7,500 bases of DNA, taken from positions 1 to 7,500 of the forward strand of contig NZ_CP084952.1 in the NCBI RefSeq assembly GCF_022788655.1, given 5' to 3'. Positions within the stretch are counted from its first letter, which is position 1. Every line of letters starts with the position of its first letter. Position numbers and translations under genes: made by a program. This document shows positions 1-5,907 of the stretch, piece after piece. The DNA is from Sulfitobacter indolifex (GTDB taxonomy: Bacteria > Pseudomonadota > Alphaproteobacteria > Rhodobacterales > Rhodobacteraceae). The notes below the pieces were generated by a model, which was given only the letters and a program-made list of their open reading frames with translations, did no database searches and had not been told where the DNA came from.

Positions 1-1203
1 ATGATAAACGTACTTCATGATAAGCTACGCAAGGACTCCGGAAGGCTATCGCAGGCGCTCGACAATATGTCGAAGCTCTTTCTCGCTCCGAAAGAAGAGA
101 AGACCCTCAGGGCGTTCTCGGCGGCGGAGGTTGCAGAGCTGCTTCGGGTCAGCGGAGGCTACCTGCGCAAATCTCATTTTGAAGGCAAAATTCCTGAAGT
201 TGCCCAGAGTACTGGGAACAAGCGCTCGTACACCGCTGAAGACGTTCTGAAGGTCCGAAAGATCCTCGATAAGAACGCCAAGGATCCCCATCATTTTTTG
301 CCGGGACGCAAGCCTGGTGATAAGCTACAAGTCTGGTCGACCGTCAATTTTAAAGGGGGCAGTTCGAAAACGACCTCCTCGGTCCATCTTGCATTTCGAC
401 TTGCGGCTCGTGGATATCGCGTTCTCTGCATAGATGCCGATCCCCAGGCTTCCCTGACAACCTTCTTTGGATATCAGCCTGAGTTGGACTTCAAGGAAGG
501 CGGAACGCTCTATGACGCACTCCGCTATACAGACGGTGATACGATCCGCGTGCCTATCACAGATGTGCTACGCAAAACCTATGTGCCGAACCTCGACCTC
601 GTACCGGGCGGCATCATGCTATCTGAGTTCGAGACCGAAACGCCAATGGCGCTCAGCCGCGGCGAACAGCCCGTTTTCTTCAACAGGCTGGGGGATAGCC
701 TCCGTCAGGTCGAAGACGACTACGATATCGTCATCATCGATTGTCCGCCACAGCTGGGCTATCTGACCATGGCGGCCGTATGTGCGTCCACATCTCTACT
801 GATGACCGTAATCCCTGAACGGGTCGATCTTGCCTCCGCAAGCCAGTTTCTCAACATGGCCTCAGGTGTGCTTGAGGTCATTCACGGAAACGGCGGCGTC
901 GCAAACTACGATAATTTTGCCTATCTGTTGACCCGCTATGATACCGGAATCAGTACCCAAGTCGATCTTGCTGAGTGGATCCGGCAACTGCTAGGCGATA
1001 GCGTGATCCCTACCCCTTTCGTGAAGTCCTCGGCCATCAGTGAAGCCGGGCTCTCGCAAAAGACGATATTCGAGGTAGATTTGGCCGGCGCCAAGAACCG
1101 AAAGACCTATAACCGCGCGCTTGAAAGCGTCATTGGCTTCTCAAACGACGTAGAGAAGATGATTCAGGCCGCTTGGGGAAGGAAGGTAACCGATGAGACG
1201 TGA
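1..1203 (+). CDS. repA: RepA, ParA-type plasmid partition ATPase
   Basis: RepA is the Walker-type ATPase of repABC plasmids. With RepB it moves plasmid copies apart, and it also represses its own operon. At 400 aa it has the usual family length. Residues 39-57 (FSAAEVAELLRVSGGYLRK) form an N-terminal MerR/HTH-like DNA-binding segment, as expected for RepA. The deviant Walker A motif KGGSSKTTS lies at 118-126, Walker A' (VLCIDADPQASL) at 141-152, and Walker B (YDIVIIDCPP) at 241-250. All key residues are present, so the protein looks functional. The ATG is the first base of the window; its ribosome-binding site and the operon promoter cannot be seen, and a start slightly upstream cannot be excluded. 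It overlaps repB by 11 bp, which suggests translational coupling. Confidence 0.96.
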   Translation: MINVLHDKLRKDSGRLSQALDNMSKLFLAPKEEKTLRAFSAAEVAELLRVSGGYLRKSHFEGKIPEVAQSTGNKRSYTAEDVLKVRKILDKNAKDPHHFLPGRKPGDKLQVWSTVNFKGGSSKTTSSVHLAFRLAARGYRVLCIDADPQASLTTFFGYQPELDFKEGGTLYDALRYTDGDTIRVPITDVLRKTYVPNLDLVPGGIMLSEFETETPMALSRGEQPVFFNRLGDSLRQVEDDYDIVIIDCPPQLGYLTMAAVCASTSLLMTVIPERVDLASASQFLNMASGVLEVIHGNGGVANYDNFAYLLTRYDTGISTQVDLAEWIRQLLGDSVIPTPFVKSSAISEAGLSQKTIFEVDLAGAKNRKTYNRALESVIGFSNDVEKMIQAAWGRKVTDET

Positions 1204-2191
1204 TCTGCTCGCTAAAAGCCTCAGTCAACTCAATGAGGCGCCTTCTTCACCCGATTCTCTCGCAAAGACCTCCTCCCCTATCGTGGAGGAGGAGCCTAAA
1301 ACGCCAAGCGGACCCAGGTCCTTACAAGCCATGTCCAATGTATTGAGCCAGGTTTCTTCGCAGGCCGCTCAAATGGTGGATACACGTGAGATCGCGGATT
1401 CCGCGCTGCAGGACCGTTTTGATACGAGCGATGGGCTAGACGATCTGATCGCATCGATCCGGGCTTCGGGACAGGAGATCCCGGTTCTGCTACGTTATAG
1501 GCGCGGCGCCGGTCAGCGGTATGAAGTGGTCTATGGGCGGCGGCGTATCGCGGCTTGCCGTGAACTTGGCATCCCGGTGCGCGCGCTCATCCGTGAAATG
1601 GAAGAGCGCGATGCCCTTAAATCGCTCGCACGTGAGAACTCCGCGCGCCTTCAGCGGAGCTTCATCGAACAGGCAGTTTTTGCAACGCGTCTGGAAGAGT
1701 ACGGTTTCGATAAAGATGAGATTTGCGGGCTCTTGGCGGTCGATAAAACTACATTGAGCCGCCTCTCTACCGTGGCCCGTGACGTGCCAATCGAGGTCAT
1801 CGAACATATTGGCTCCGGCCATGAAATTGGCCGTCGGCCATGGATGGAACTTCGCAAGGGCCTCAAAGAAGCTGCTGTCCGTGATACCAGCAAGCTGCTT
1901 GAGATGATCCCCGACGAGGAGGACCCTCTTAAAGCTTTACAGGGCCTCATTGATGCGCTTCGAACAGCCACCTTGGGCGAAGAGACGCAGCATTATGAAG
2001 CCGCCCCGGTGAAGCGCTCGAAACTGATGACCGTCGGCGATAAGCCGGTTCGCTTCGTCAAGAAGCGCGGGAAGATCACCATCGAGACAACGGAGGAATA
2101 TGCAACTGATTTCATCGAATACCTTGAGGACAGGCTTCCTCAAATATTTGACAGCTGGTCAAGCGATTTAACCTGCGGCACAAAAAGGTAA
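1193..2191 (+). CDS. repB: RepB, ParB-type centromere-binding protein
   Basis: RepB binds the parS palindromes and links the plasmid to the RepA ATPase. The protein is 332 aa, normal for the family. A variable N-terminal tail (1-60) is followed by the ParB/Spo0J domain: VDTREIADSALQDRFD at about 62-77, the GRRR arginine patch (115-118; the CTP-binding box in ParB proteins), and the ARENSARLQRSFIEQ box at 146-160. A helix-turn-helix follows at about 173-193 (DKDEICGLLAVDKTTLSRL), then a C-terminal dimerisation region. The ATG at 1193 lies inside the end of repA and is preceded by the ribosome-binding site GGAAGGAAGG, which supports this start over later codons. Likely sites for this protein are the ATTGACCNNGGTCAAT copies at 2209, 2538, 3768, 3833 and 4287. 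Confidence 0.96.
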   Translation: MRRDLLAKSLSQLNEAPSSPDSLAKTSSPIVEEEPKTPSGPRSLQAMSNVLSQVSSQAAQMVDTREIADSALQDRFDTSDGLDDLIASIRASGQEIPVLLRYRRGAGQRYEVVYGRRRIAACRELGIPVRALIREMEERDALKSLARENSARLQRSFIEQAVFATRLEEYGFDKDEICGLLAVDKTTLSRLSTVARDVPIEVIEHIGSGHEIGRRPWMELRKGLKEAAVRDTSKLLEMIPDEEDPLKALQGLIDALRTATLGEETQHYEAAPVKRSKLMTVGDKPVRFVKKRGKITIETTEEYATDFIEYLEDRLPQIFDSWSSDLTCGTKR

Positions 2192-2208
2192 GTCGCTGAT
2201 TTTAAAGG

Positions 2209-2224
2209 ATTGACCATGGTCAAT
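2209..2224. other. parS-like centromere palindrome in the repB-repC gap
   Basis: ATTGACCATGGTCAAT is a perfect 16-bp palindrome 17 bp after the repB stop. The same two 7-bp half-sites recur at 3833 and 4287, with near matches at 2538 and 3768. In repABC plasmids, palindromes of this kind in or beside the operon are bound by RepB. The sequence match is directly visible; binding is inferred. Confidence 0.8.
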
Positions 2225-2308
2225 CTATCGCCCCGAACGACAATAAGAGCCATAACGGCCATATAGCAACCATAGAGAAGAGCAAAGAGAAAGGAGGCAG
2301 ACGCAGCG

Positions 2309-2345
2309 CAAAAAGAAACCCCCCGAAACCGAAGTCTCGAAGGGT
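2309..2345 (-). terminator. Intrinsic terminator of the ctRNA
   Basis: Read on the - strand, ACCCTTCGAGAC pairs with GTTTCGGGGGGT as a 12-bp stem closed by a UUCG tetraloop (2330-2333), followed by TTCTTTTTG. Three of the pairs are G-U in - strand RNA but would be A-C mismatches in + strand RNA, so the terminator works chiefly leftward and repC transcription can pass. Confidence 0.85.
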
Positions 2346-2361
2346 CCCATAAGATTTAAGC
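2309..2361 (-). ncRNA. Antisense ctRNA (inc RNA) controlling repC
   Basis: repABC plasmids carry a small antisense RNA in the repB-repC gap that lowers repC expression and gives incompatibility. Here the - strand has a possible promoter (TTGCAA at 2391-2396, 17-bp spacer, TATCCA at 2373-2368). The predicted start near 2361 runs to a terminator ending near 2309, giving about 53 nt, the size expected for this RNA class. The terminator stem uses G-U pairs that form only in - strand RNA, which fixes the orientation. The promoter -10 is weak, so the exact 5' end is uncertain. Confidence 0.78.
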
Positions 2362-2367
2362 ACCTCA

Positions 2368-2396
2368 TGGATACCTCGCTAGAGAATCGTTTGCAA
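2368..2396 (-). promoter_or_regulatory. Candidate ctRNA promoter
   Basis: On the - strand, TTGCAA (2396-2391) is followed after 17 bp by TATCCA (2373-2368). The -35 is a fair sigma70 match and the -10 is weak. Spacing and distance to the terminator both fit a short ctRNA. Confidence 0.45.
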
Positions 2397-2410
2397 CACC
2401 GTTTTCGGTG
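2397..2410 (+). promoter_or_regulatory. Small hairpin in the repC leader
   Basis: CACCG-TTTT-CGGTG forms a 5-bp stem with a 4-nt loop, 30 bp before the repC ATG. The flanking segments GATACC (2370-2375) and GGTATC (2414-2419) can pair around it. GATACC lies at the ctRNA promoter -10. Known repABC control switches leader structures when ctRNA binds; these elements are candidates for the attenuator, but I have not folded the full leader. Confidence 0.35.
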
Positions 2411-2439
2411 GATGGTATCTCTTTGCCGTCTGAAAATTC

Positions 2440-3750
2440 ATGATACAGGCTACAACCACGGTAATTCATGCCGGGGAGCGGAGGAGCTATGCCCCTACCC
2501 GCCCTGGACCAGCACCTCAAGTAACCCGTCGCGATCTCATGACCGCGGTCAAAAGCAGCTCACCGAGCAATGGGATGACGCCAAGTACAATCCTTGTTCT
2601 TGAGGCGCTTTTGAGCTTCCTCCCCTGTCGGGATCGCGAAACGGGTAAAGAGGCCCCCCTTAACCCTAACGATCTTCTCGTGGTTTATCCTTCGAATAAA
2701 GCCATCTGTGAACGCGCCAACTGCATGAATGATCGAGTGCTTCGGCGTCACATCGCGAAGCTCTGCGATATCGGTTTCATCACGCGCAAAGACAGCGCCA
2801 CCGGAAAACGCTTCCCGCTTCGGGTCGGCGGCGTTGTGCGTGACGCCTTCGGCTTTGATCTGTCCCCCCTCCTCCACGCCTACCCCGAGCTGGTAGCGGA
2901 GGCGGCAAGGCTTAATCTTGAGGCTGAACAGCTTCGCTCGATGCGCTCCGTAGCGCTCGCATTTCGGGCTGAACTTCTACGCGCACATGAACAATTGACC
3001 GCGGCACAGGCCAGCTTTCTTACTGAGGTGAAGAAAATCTTGCGGCGCACCTCATTGAAGATTGAAGAGGTGTCAGCTCTTATCTGCGAGATGCGGGCGC
3101 TGAAACCTGCCGTTCAAGCGCCTCTCCCTGTGACGAAAGAGGACCGTCAGGTTTCTCAAGCCGACCGCAGCGTCCCCTGCCCTGCCCCAGCGGCCGTCGA
3201 TCAGCTGCGAAACGCTCAGCTCAATGCGATTACCTTCCAAGACATTCGCTGCAGTAAAAGCCTTGCCGGTGATCGGCTCGAGGGTGGATCTGAAGCGGCT
3301 CGGTCAGGCCCTTCGCCACGCCGAAAAGTCAGTGTTCAGCGAGATGCCTGCCCTCAAAGCCGGCTTGCGGAGACGCCGAAAGAGTCCGGCAGGAACGGCC
3401 AAATTGTCCGCCAAGTAGAGTCCTTAAAGATAGATCCTACTATGAATGCACCCGATGAATATACGCGGCTTGTCAAAGCATGGGAGCGTTGCCCAAATAT
3501 AGCCAGCCTCTACCCGGATGCTGTCCAATCACCGTCTCGTCTACGGGAAGCGGTTTTTCTTTTTGGATCCTTTTTGAGTTTGAAGAGTGAAGCCTTGGCG
3601 AAAGGTGTCGCTTCAATCGGATGGCCGAACATGCTCAGAGCATTGGAATATCTGGCTGAGAATGCGATACGCATCAAATCACCGCCCGCCTATTTCACTT
3701 CGATGATCGAAGGCTTCATCGCGGGCAAACCGGTCGCAGGCATGCGATGA
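2440..3750 (+). CDS. repC: RepC, replication initiator
   Basis: RepC is the initiator of repABC plasmids. In studied members it acts on an origin inside its own gene. The 436-aa length fits the family. The N-terminal winged-helix region spans roughly residues 45-145 and includes TPSTILVLEALLSFLP, LVVYPSNKAICERANCMNDRVLRRHIAKL and DAFGFDLSPLL, all typical RepC blocks. A charged, poorly conserved linker covers about 150-340. The conserved C-terminal domain follows, with AWERCPNIASLYPDA, a LRALEYLAEN-type helix and PPAYFTSMIEGF near the end. No good ribosome-binding site precedes the ATG at 2440; the next in-frame ATG is residue 34 (2539). I prefer 2440 because HAGERRSYAPTRPGP resembles the usual RepC N-terminus. 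The T-rich stretch near 3548-3577 is a possible melting region but is unproven as the origin. Confidence 0.95.
   Translation: MIQATTTVIHAGERRSYAPTRPGPAPQVTRRDLMTAVKSSSPSNGMTPSTILVLEALLSFLPCRDRETGKEAPLNPNDLLVVYPSNKAICERANCMNDRVLRRHIAKLCDIGFITRKDSATGKRFPLRVGGVVRDAFGFDLSPLLHAYPELVAEAARLNLEAEQLRSMRSVALAFRAELLRAHEQLTAAQASFLTEVKKILRRTSLKIEEVSALICEMRALKPAVQAPLPVTKEDRQVSQADRSVPCPAPAAVDQLRNAQLNAITFQDIRCSKSLAGDRLEGGSEAARSGPSPRRKVSVQRDACPQSRLAETPKESGRNGQIVRQVESLKIDPTMNAPDEYTRLVKAWERCPNIASLYPDAVQSPSRLREAVFLFGSFLSLKSEALAKGVASIGWPNMLRALEYLAENAIRIKSPPAYFTSMIEGFIAGKPVAGMR
2538..2553. other. parS-like site within the start of repC
   Basis: The 10-bp palindrome GACCGCGGTC (2541-2550) is extended to TGACCGCGGTCAA, matching ATTGACCGCGGTCAAT at 13 of 16 positions. 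It overlaps the internal in-frame ATG of repC at 2539. It may be a functional RepB site inside coding sequence; the flanking mismatches leave doubt. Confidence 0.5.
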
Positions 3751-3767
3751 TCCTGGGCATGGACAAA

Positions 3768-3783
3768 ATTGACCGCGGTGAGT
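3768..3783. other. parS-like site just after repC
   Basis: ATTGACCGCGGTGAGT keeps a perfect left half and core, with two mismatches in the right half. It begins 18 bp after the repC stop. A 24-bp region around it (3765-3788) recurs inverted at 4282-4305 with only two differences, which supports a shared origin with the perfect copy there. Confidence 0.65.
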
Positions 3784-3832
3784 TCGACCAGATCCGAAGC
3801 GGTGATGCCTTAGGTAGCGGGGCGTGCCCCAA

Positions 3833-3848
3833 ATTGACCACGGTCAAT
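3833..3848. other. parS-like centromere site
   Basis: ATTGACCACGGTCAAT has both half-sites perfect; only the central AC breaks the symmetry. It lies 65 bp from the previous site, and the GC-rich hairpin GGGGCGTGCCCC (3819-3830) sits immediately to its left. Confidence 0.75.
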
Positions 3849-3853
3849 CGCGA

Positions 3854-4138
3854 TCAAATGGAAATCTCTAAATTGTCGGTTTCAACTGAGAGCGCTTTAG
3901 ACTTCGCAAATGCGGTCGGAGCTTCAGCCGGAATGTCTGGCGTGATTAGCGGAATCTGTTTACCGGTATTAAGCTTACCGTCGATCTTAATCGTGATCCG
4001 CCAATCGGTTTCCCACGAATGTTGCGGCCCCCCGGGGCAAATTGAATTTACTGACCTGAAGAAACAGATATTCTCCAAGTCGCAAGCTTCAGCAATTCTT
4101 CGCCCTACAAAATCGGACTTGGCTCGCAGCAGCATCAT
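3854..4138 (-). CDS. Hypothetical protein, 94 aa, uncertain
   Basis: I do not recognise this ORF. It starts ATGATG at 4138, overlaps the stop of the upstream - strand ORF by 4 bp (ATGA), and ends 5 bp short of the parS-like site at 3833-3848. The product has a balanced composition with a short stretch that could form beta strands (DWRITIKIDGK) and no membrane segment or signal peptide. The overlap with its neighbour suggests translational coupling, but ATGA overlaps also arise by chance. A competing 138-aa + strand frame covers the same DNA and is less convincing. It may be a relic of older plasmid cargo. Confidence 0.3.
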   Translation of the reverse strand: MMLLRAKSDFVGRRIAEACDLENICFFRSVNSICPGGPQHSWETDWRITIKIDGKLNTGKQIPLITPDIPAEAPTAFAKSKALSVETDNLEISI

Positions 4139-4458
4139 CGTTGAATCCAGCCCAGTTCTTTAAACGGGTCTTCTAATAGCCGGGACACTCCGGGGGATGG
4201 TAGGTTTCGAGCTTCAGTTCCCGATATTGGAGGGGTTGTTTTAAGAGCTTTAGCCGGGCCGGTGAAAAAGGACGCCGCATTGTCGAATTGACCGCGGTCA
4301 ATTTTAGATGTCGGGCAGATGACCGGCTCGGCCTTCGGGCTCAGCCACATCGAGATTGGGGTTTGCTCTGACACGCTTTCAAGCGCCTGAGCATGTGTGA
4401 AGTCCAAAATTTGACGTGGAGATTCCAGCCAGCCGCCGGCATGAATGCGCAGGCTCAC
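4135..4458 (-). CDS. Hypothetical protein, 107 aa, uncertain
   Basis: This is an unrecognised ORF with a GTG start at 4458 and a short GGAG-like sequence overlapping the start. The frame is open upstream for a further 18 codons (RFANLYDNKRRPHG precedes the GTG), so this may be the 3' part of a formerly longer gene. The parS-like palindrome at 4287 lies inside it and encodes KIDRGQF. The first half has coding-like third positions (C/G rich) and the last part does not, which fits decay or a chimeric frame. It overlaps the next - strand ORF by 4 bp. No domain is visible. Confidence 0.28.
   Translation of the reverse strand: MSLRIHAGGWLESPRQILDFTHAQALESVSEQTPISMWLSPKAEPVICPTSKIDRGQFDNAASFFTGPAKALKTTPPISGTEARNLPSPGVSRLLEDPFKELGWIQR
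4287..4302. other. parS-like centromere site, perfect palindrome
   Basis: ATTGACCGCGGTCAAT is a perfect 16-bp palindrome and the best match to the window's own consensus. It lies 536 bp downstream of repC. Its flanks match those of the 3768 site in inverted orientation. Confidence 0.78.
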
Positions 4459-4565
4459 TCCGTGCGGCCGTCGTTTATTATCATAAAGGTTCGCAAAGCG
4501 TCCGTTCTTTTAGCTCAGAGCGGTGTCGCCGTCTGTGAACAAAGGTGCCGGGTTGGTCGGAGGTA

Positions 4566-4579
4566 GGTCAATATTGACC
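4566..4579. repeat. Inverted pair of parS half-sites
   Basis: GGTCAATATTGACC is a perfect 14-bp palindrome made of the same two half-sites as the parS copies but in reversed order (GGTCAAT then ATTGACC, directly abutting). A normal parS copy has ATTGACC first. It may be a rearranged or diverged RepB site, or a site for a different regulator. Confidence 0.55.
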
Positions 4580-4725
4580 GATAGGAAAACCGCAGTACCG
4601 TCAAAGCTCTAATTCAGTCAAGCTAGCTAGGAGGGTAGGGCAAGCGCTTTCTTTTCTCACTCAGCCTCCCATTTCTCATAGATTAATGTACCGCGGTCTA
4701 GATGAACTGAAACCGGTCCGTGGGT

Positions 4726-4944
4726 TCAAAGCTGGGCCGAGAAGGGCCCGCGCGCGAAGACGTCGCAATCATCCCGATAGACCACAGCACCATCGACCTA
4801 TGTGTTTTTATCTGTGTGGCGAAGGAAAGTGTAGAGCTCTTTGTAGGAGCCGCGACCGACCGCATGCGATAAAAAAGCGTCCTATTGCTCACCGGCTTTG
4901 GCCTCGAGCGCCTACAGGAGCTGCGCCGCGTCATCGTCACTCAT
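4726..4944 (-). pseudogene. Small ORF after the recombinase, interrupted by three TAG codons
   Basis: A strong ribosome-binding site (AGGAGG, 2 nt before ATG) precedes a 72-codon frame beginning MSDDDAAQLL. The frame is broken by TAG at codons 11 (4914-4912), 21 (4884-4882) and 49 (4800-4798), and ends with TGA at 4728-4726. Between the stops the codons look like real coding sequence, for example GRGSYKELYTFLRHTDKNT and VDGAVVYRDDCDVFARGPF. I do not recognise the family. It lies directly after the recombinase gene on the same strand, so the two were probably co-transcribed. CAG/CAA to TAG mutations would explain the stops. The alternative frame at 4698-4940 is open but looks like a shadow. 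Confidence 0.5.
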
Positions 4945-5797
4945 AACCTCCTGGACTGAGATCAAAGCCGCGCCGGCGTTGATAGCAGCGGGTCCTTTCG
5001 GCCGAAGCGTTCCCGAGCTGCTTCTGGACATAGCGCTCATAAACCTCTGCCGAACTGGCGAGGCTTGCACGCAGCGAATGACCGGAAAACAGCGCGAGCC
5101 GGTCCTTTTCGGGGAGGTCGGACCGAATTTCGGCGTCCAGGACCGTGCGCTTGATCACCGCAGGTCATGCTTGTCGTTCGATCTCGCCTCAGATGCCCAT
5201 TTGCCAGCCTGCGAGGTGCCAACAAAAACCGGACCGAAGTAGATCTTCGCGAAGTGCAACCATTGGTCGATCGTATGGAACGAGCAGGTCCGCTCCTCCG
5301 AGCCGAAGCCGATCTCGACCTTACGCCAACCGGTCTTGTCATTGAGGGTGAGCAGGGCGCCTTTCTCAAGGTTCTCGATCCATCCACCACTATCTGGTGT
5401 GCCGTCCTTGCTCACATCAAGGCTAACAATTTACGAACGGCGGAGACCGCCTGCATAGCTGAGCAGCAAGATGGCTCGGTCGCGGAGACCCCGCAGATCG
5501 TAGGACAAGCTGGCGATCTTCGCTATAAGATCCTCGGCCAAGACAGGGGCAATGAGGCGATCCTTGCGGTTGAGTTCGAATCCGCGCTGCGGGTCGTACC
5601 ATGCAAGGCCGGACAATCGGCGCTCGATTGTGGAAACCAATAGAGCCGGGGTCGCTCCGGCCGGAGCGACCGGAGCGGCCGGGGCGGTCAATCGTTCCAG
5701 AGTCTGCGACATGTGACGGGAGTGCCAGAGTGTTGGTGTGCGAGGTCTCCTGCGCCTCAACCTCGTCTCGGGGCGGGTTTTCGGGGTGTTCTGCCAT
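4937..5797 (-). pseudogene. Tyrosine recombinase/integrase, heavily degraded
   Basis: This is a phage-integrase-type site-specific recombinase spread over several frames. The start ATG at 5797 leads into MAEHPENPPRDEVEAQETS, then a frameshift near 5705 leads into LERLTAPAAP. The catalytic domain follows: LRGLRDRAILLLSYAGGLRRS carries the first active-site Arg, then TAA at 5433-5431 stands where Glu is expected. The lysine of the LTLNDKTGWRKVEIG segment and the conserved WLHFAKI follow. A second frameshift near 5155-5165 leads to LFSGHSLRASLAS (His and Arg of the HxxR box) and the Tyr of RCYQRRR. The usual second His is Asn (LGNAS, 5011-5009). From memory of related recombinases, an N-terminal core-binding (SAM-like) part, about 17 residues after APVLA, and a few C-terminal residues are missing. 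It is certainly inactive. Confidence 0.88.
5650..5687. repeat. GC-rich palindrome and 9-bp tandem repeat
   Basis: A 22-bp perfect palindrome (5650-5671, each arm GGTCGCTCCGG or its complement) overlaps three tandem 9-bp units: CCGGAGCGA, CCGGAGCGG and CCGGGGCGG (5661-5687). It sits in the recombinase relic where an N-terminal segment seems to be missing. It encodes an Ala/Pro-rich string there. Confidence 0.75.
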
Positions 5798-5811
5798 GGC
5801 GGGGAAGGTTT

Positions 5812-5839
5812 TTCGAATGGTCCAATAATCTAATATTAT
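5812..5839 (+). promoter_or_regulatory. Candidate promoter for DUF1403-scpB
   Basis: TTCGAA (5812-5817), a 16-bp spacer and TATTAT (5834-5839) face rightward. The -10 is good and the -35 weak. The -10 overlaps the -10 of the leftward candidate inside the palindrome. Confidence 0.3.
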
Positions 5840-5843
5840 TGGA
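5821..5843. promoter_or_regulatory. AT-rich palindrome between divergent genes
   Basis: TCCAATAAT and ATTATTGGA form perfect 9-bp arms around a 5-bp spacer, in an AT-rich patch within GC-rich DNA. It lies in the 110-bp gap between the leftward recombinase start (5797) and the rightward DUF1403 start (5908). It may be an operator or a recombinase binding site. Confidence 0.6.
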
Positions 5844-5861
5844 CATAAGTAGGCGCGACAA
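5833..5861 (-). promoter_or_regulatory. Candidate promoter for the recombinase
   Basis: On the - strand TTGTCG (5861-5856) and TAATAT (5838-5833) are 17 bp apart, and a start would fall about 30 bp before the recombinase ATG. The -35 overlaps one arm of the inverted repeat GCGACAA/TTGTCGC (5855-5861 and 5874-5880). This is a modest sigma70 match. Confidence 0.35.
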
Positions 5862-5907
5862 GGTAGGGCGGTTTTGTCGCTATTTGCTGGCACAAAGAGC
5901 CGTCTCA

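Larger units (their letters stand above)
3751..4725. other. Region without a recognised gene: putative centromere/spacer
   Basis: This 975-bp stretch between repC and the recombinase module has no gene I can assign. It contains parS-like sites at 3768, 3833 and 4287, an inverted pair of half-sites at 4566-4579, and GC-rich inverted repeats (3819-3830; GCCCCCCGGGGC at 4027-4038). It also holds two unrecognised overlapping - strand ORFs. ACCGCGGTC at 4690-4698 resembles a parS core but lacks the TTG and CAA arms. From 4460 to 4725 I see nothing apart from the 4566 palindrome and this partial core. Confidence 0.6.

Noticed and set aside
2489..2524. 11-codon ORF with GGAGGA just before its ATG inside repC
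   Set aside because: The ribosome-binding match is good but the spacing is only 3 nt and the frame is inside repC; more likely chance.
2367..2603. 78-aa + strand ORF across the repC leader
   Set aside because: It overlaps the ctRNA region and the repC start in another frame, with no coding signal of its own.
2994..3009. parS-like ATTGACCGCGG in mid-repC
   Set aside because: The left half and core match but the right half is lost, and the bases encode an ordinary RepC stretch (QLTAA).
3819..3830. GGGGCGTGCCCC as a repC terminator
   Set aside because: No T-run follows on either strand; not an intrinsic terminator.
3747..4163. 138-aa + strand ORF overlapping the repC stop by ATGA
   Set aside because: It is built across two parS-like sites and GC-rich repeats, has no recognisable domain or ribosome-binding site, and conflicts with the - strand ORFs.
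5167..5643. 158-aa + strand ORF
   Set aside because: It is antisense to the recombinase relic, whose catalytic motifs show the true strand.
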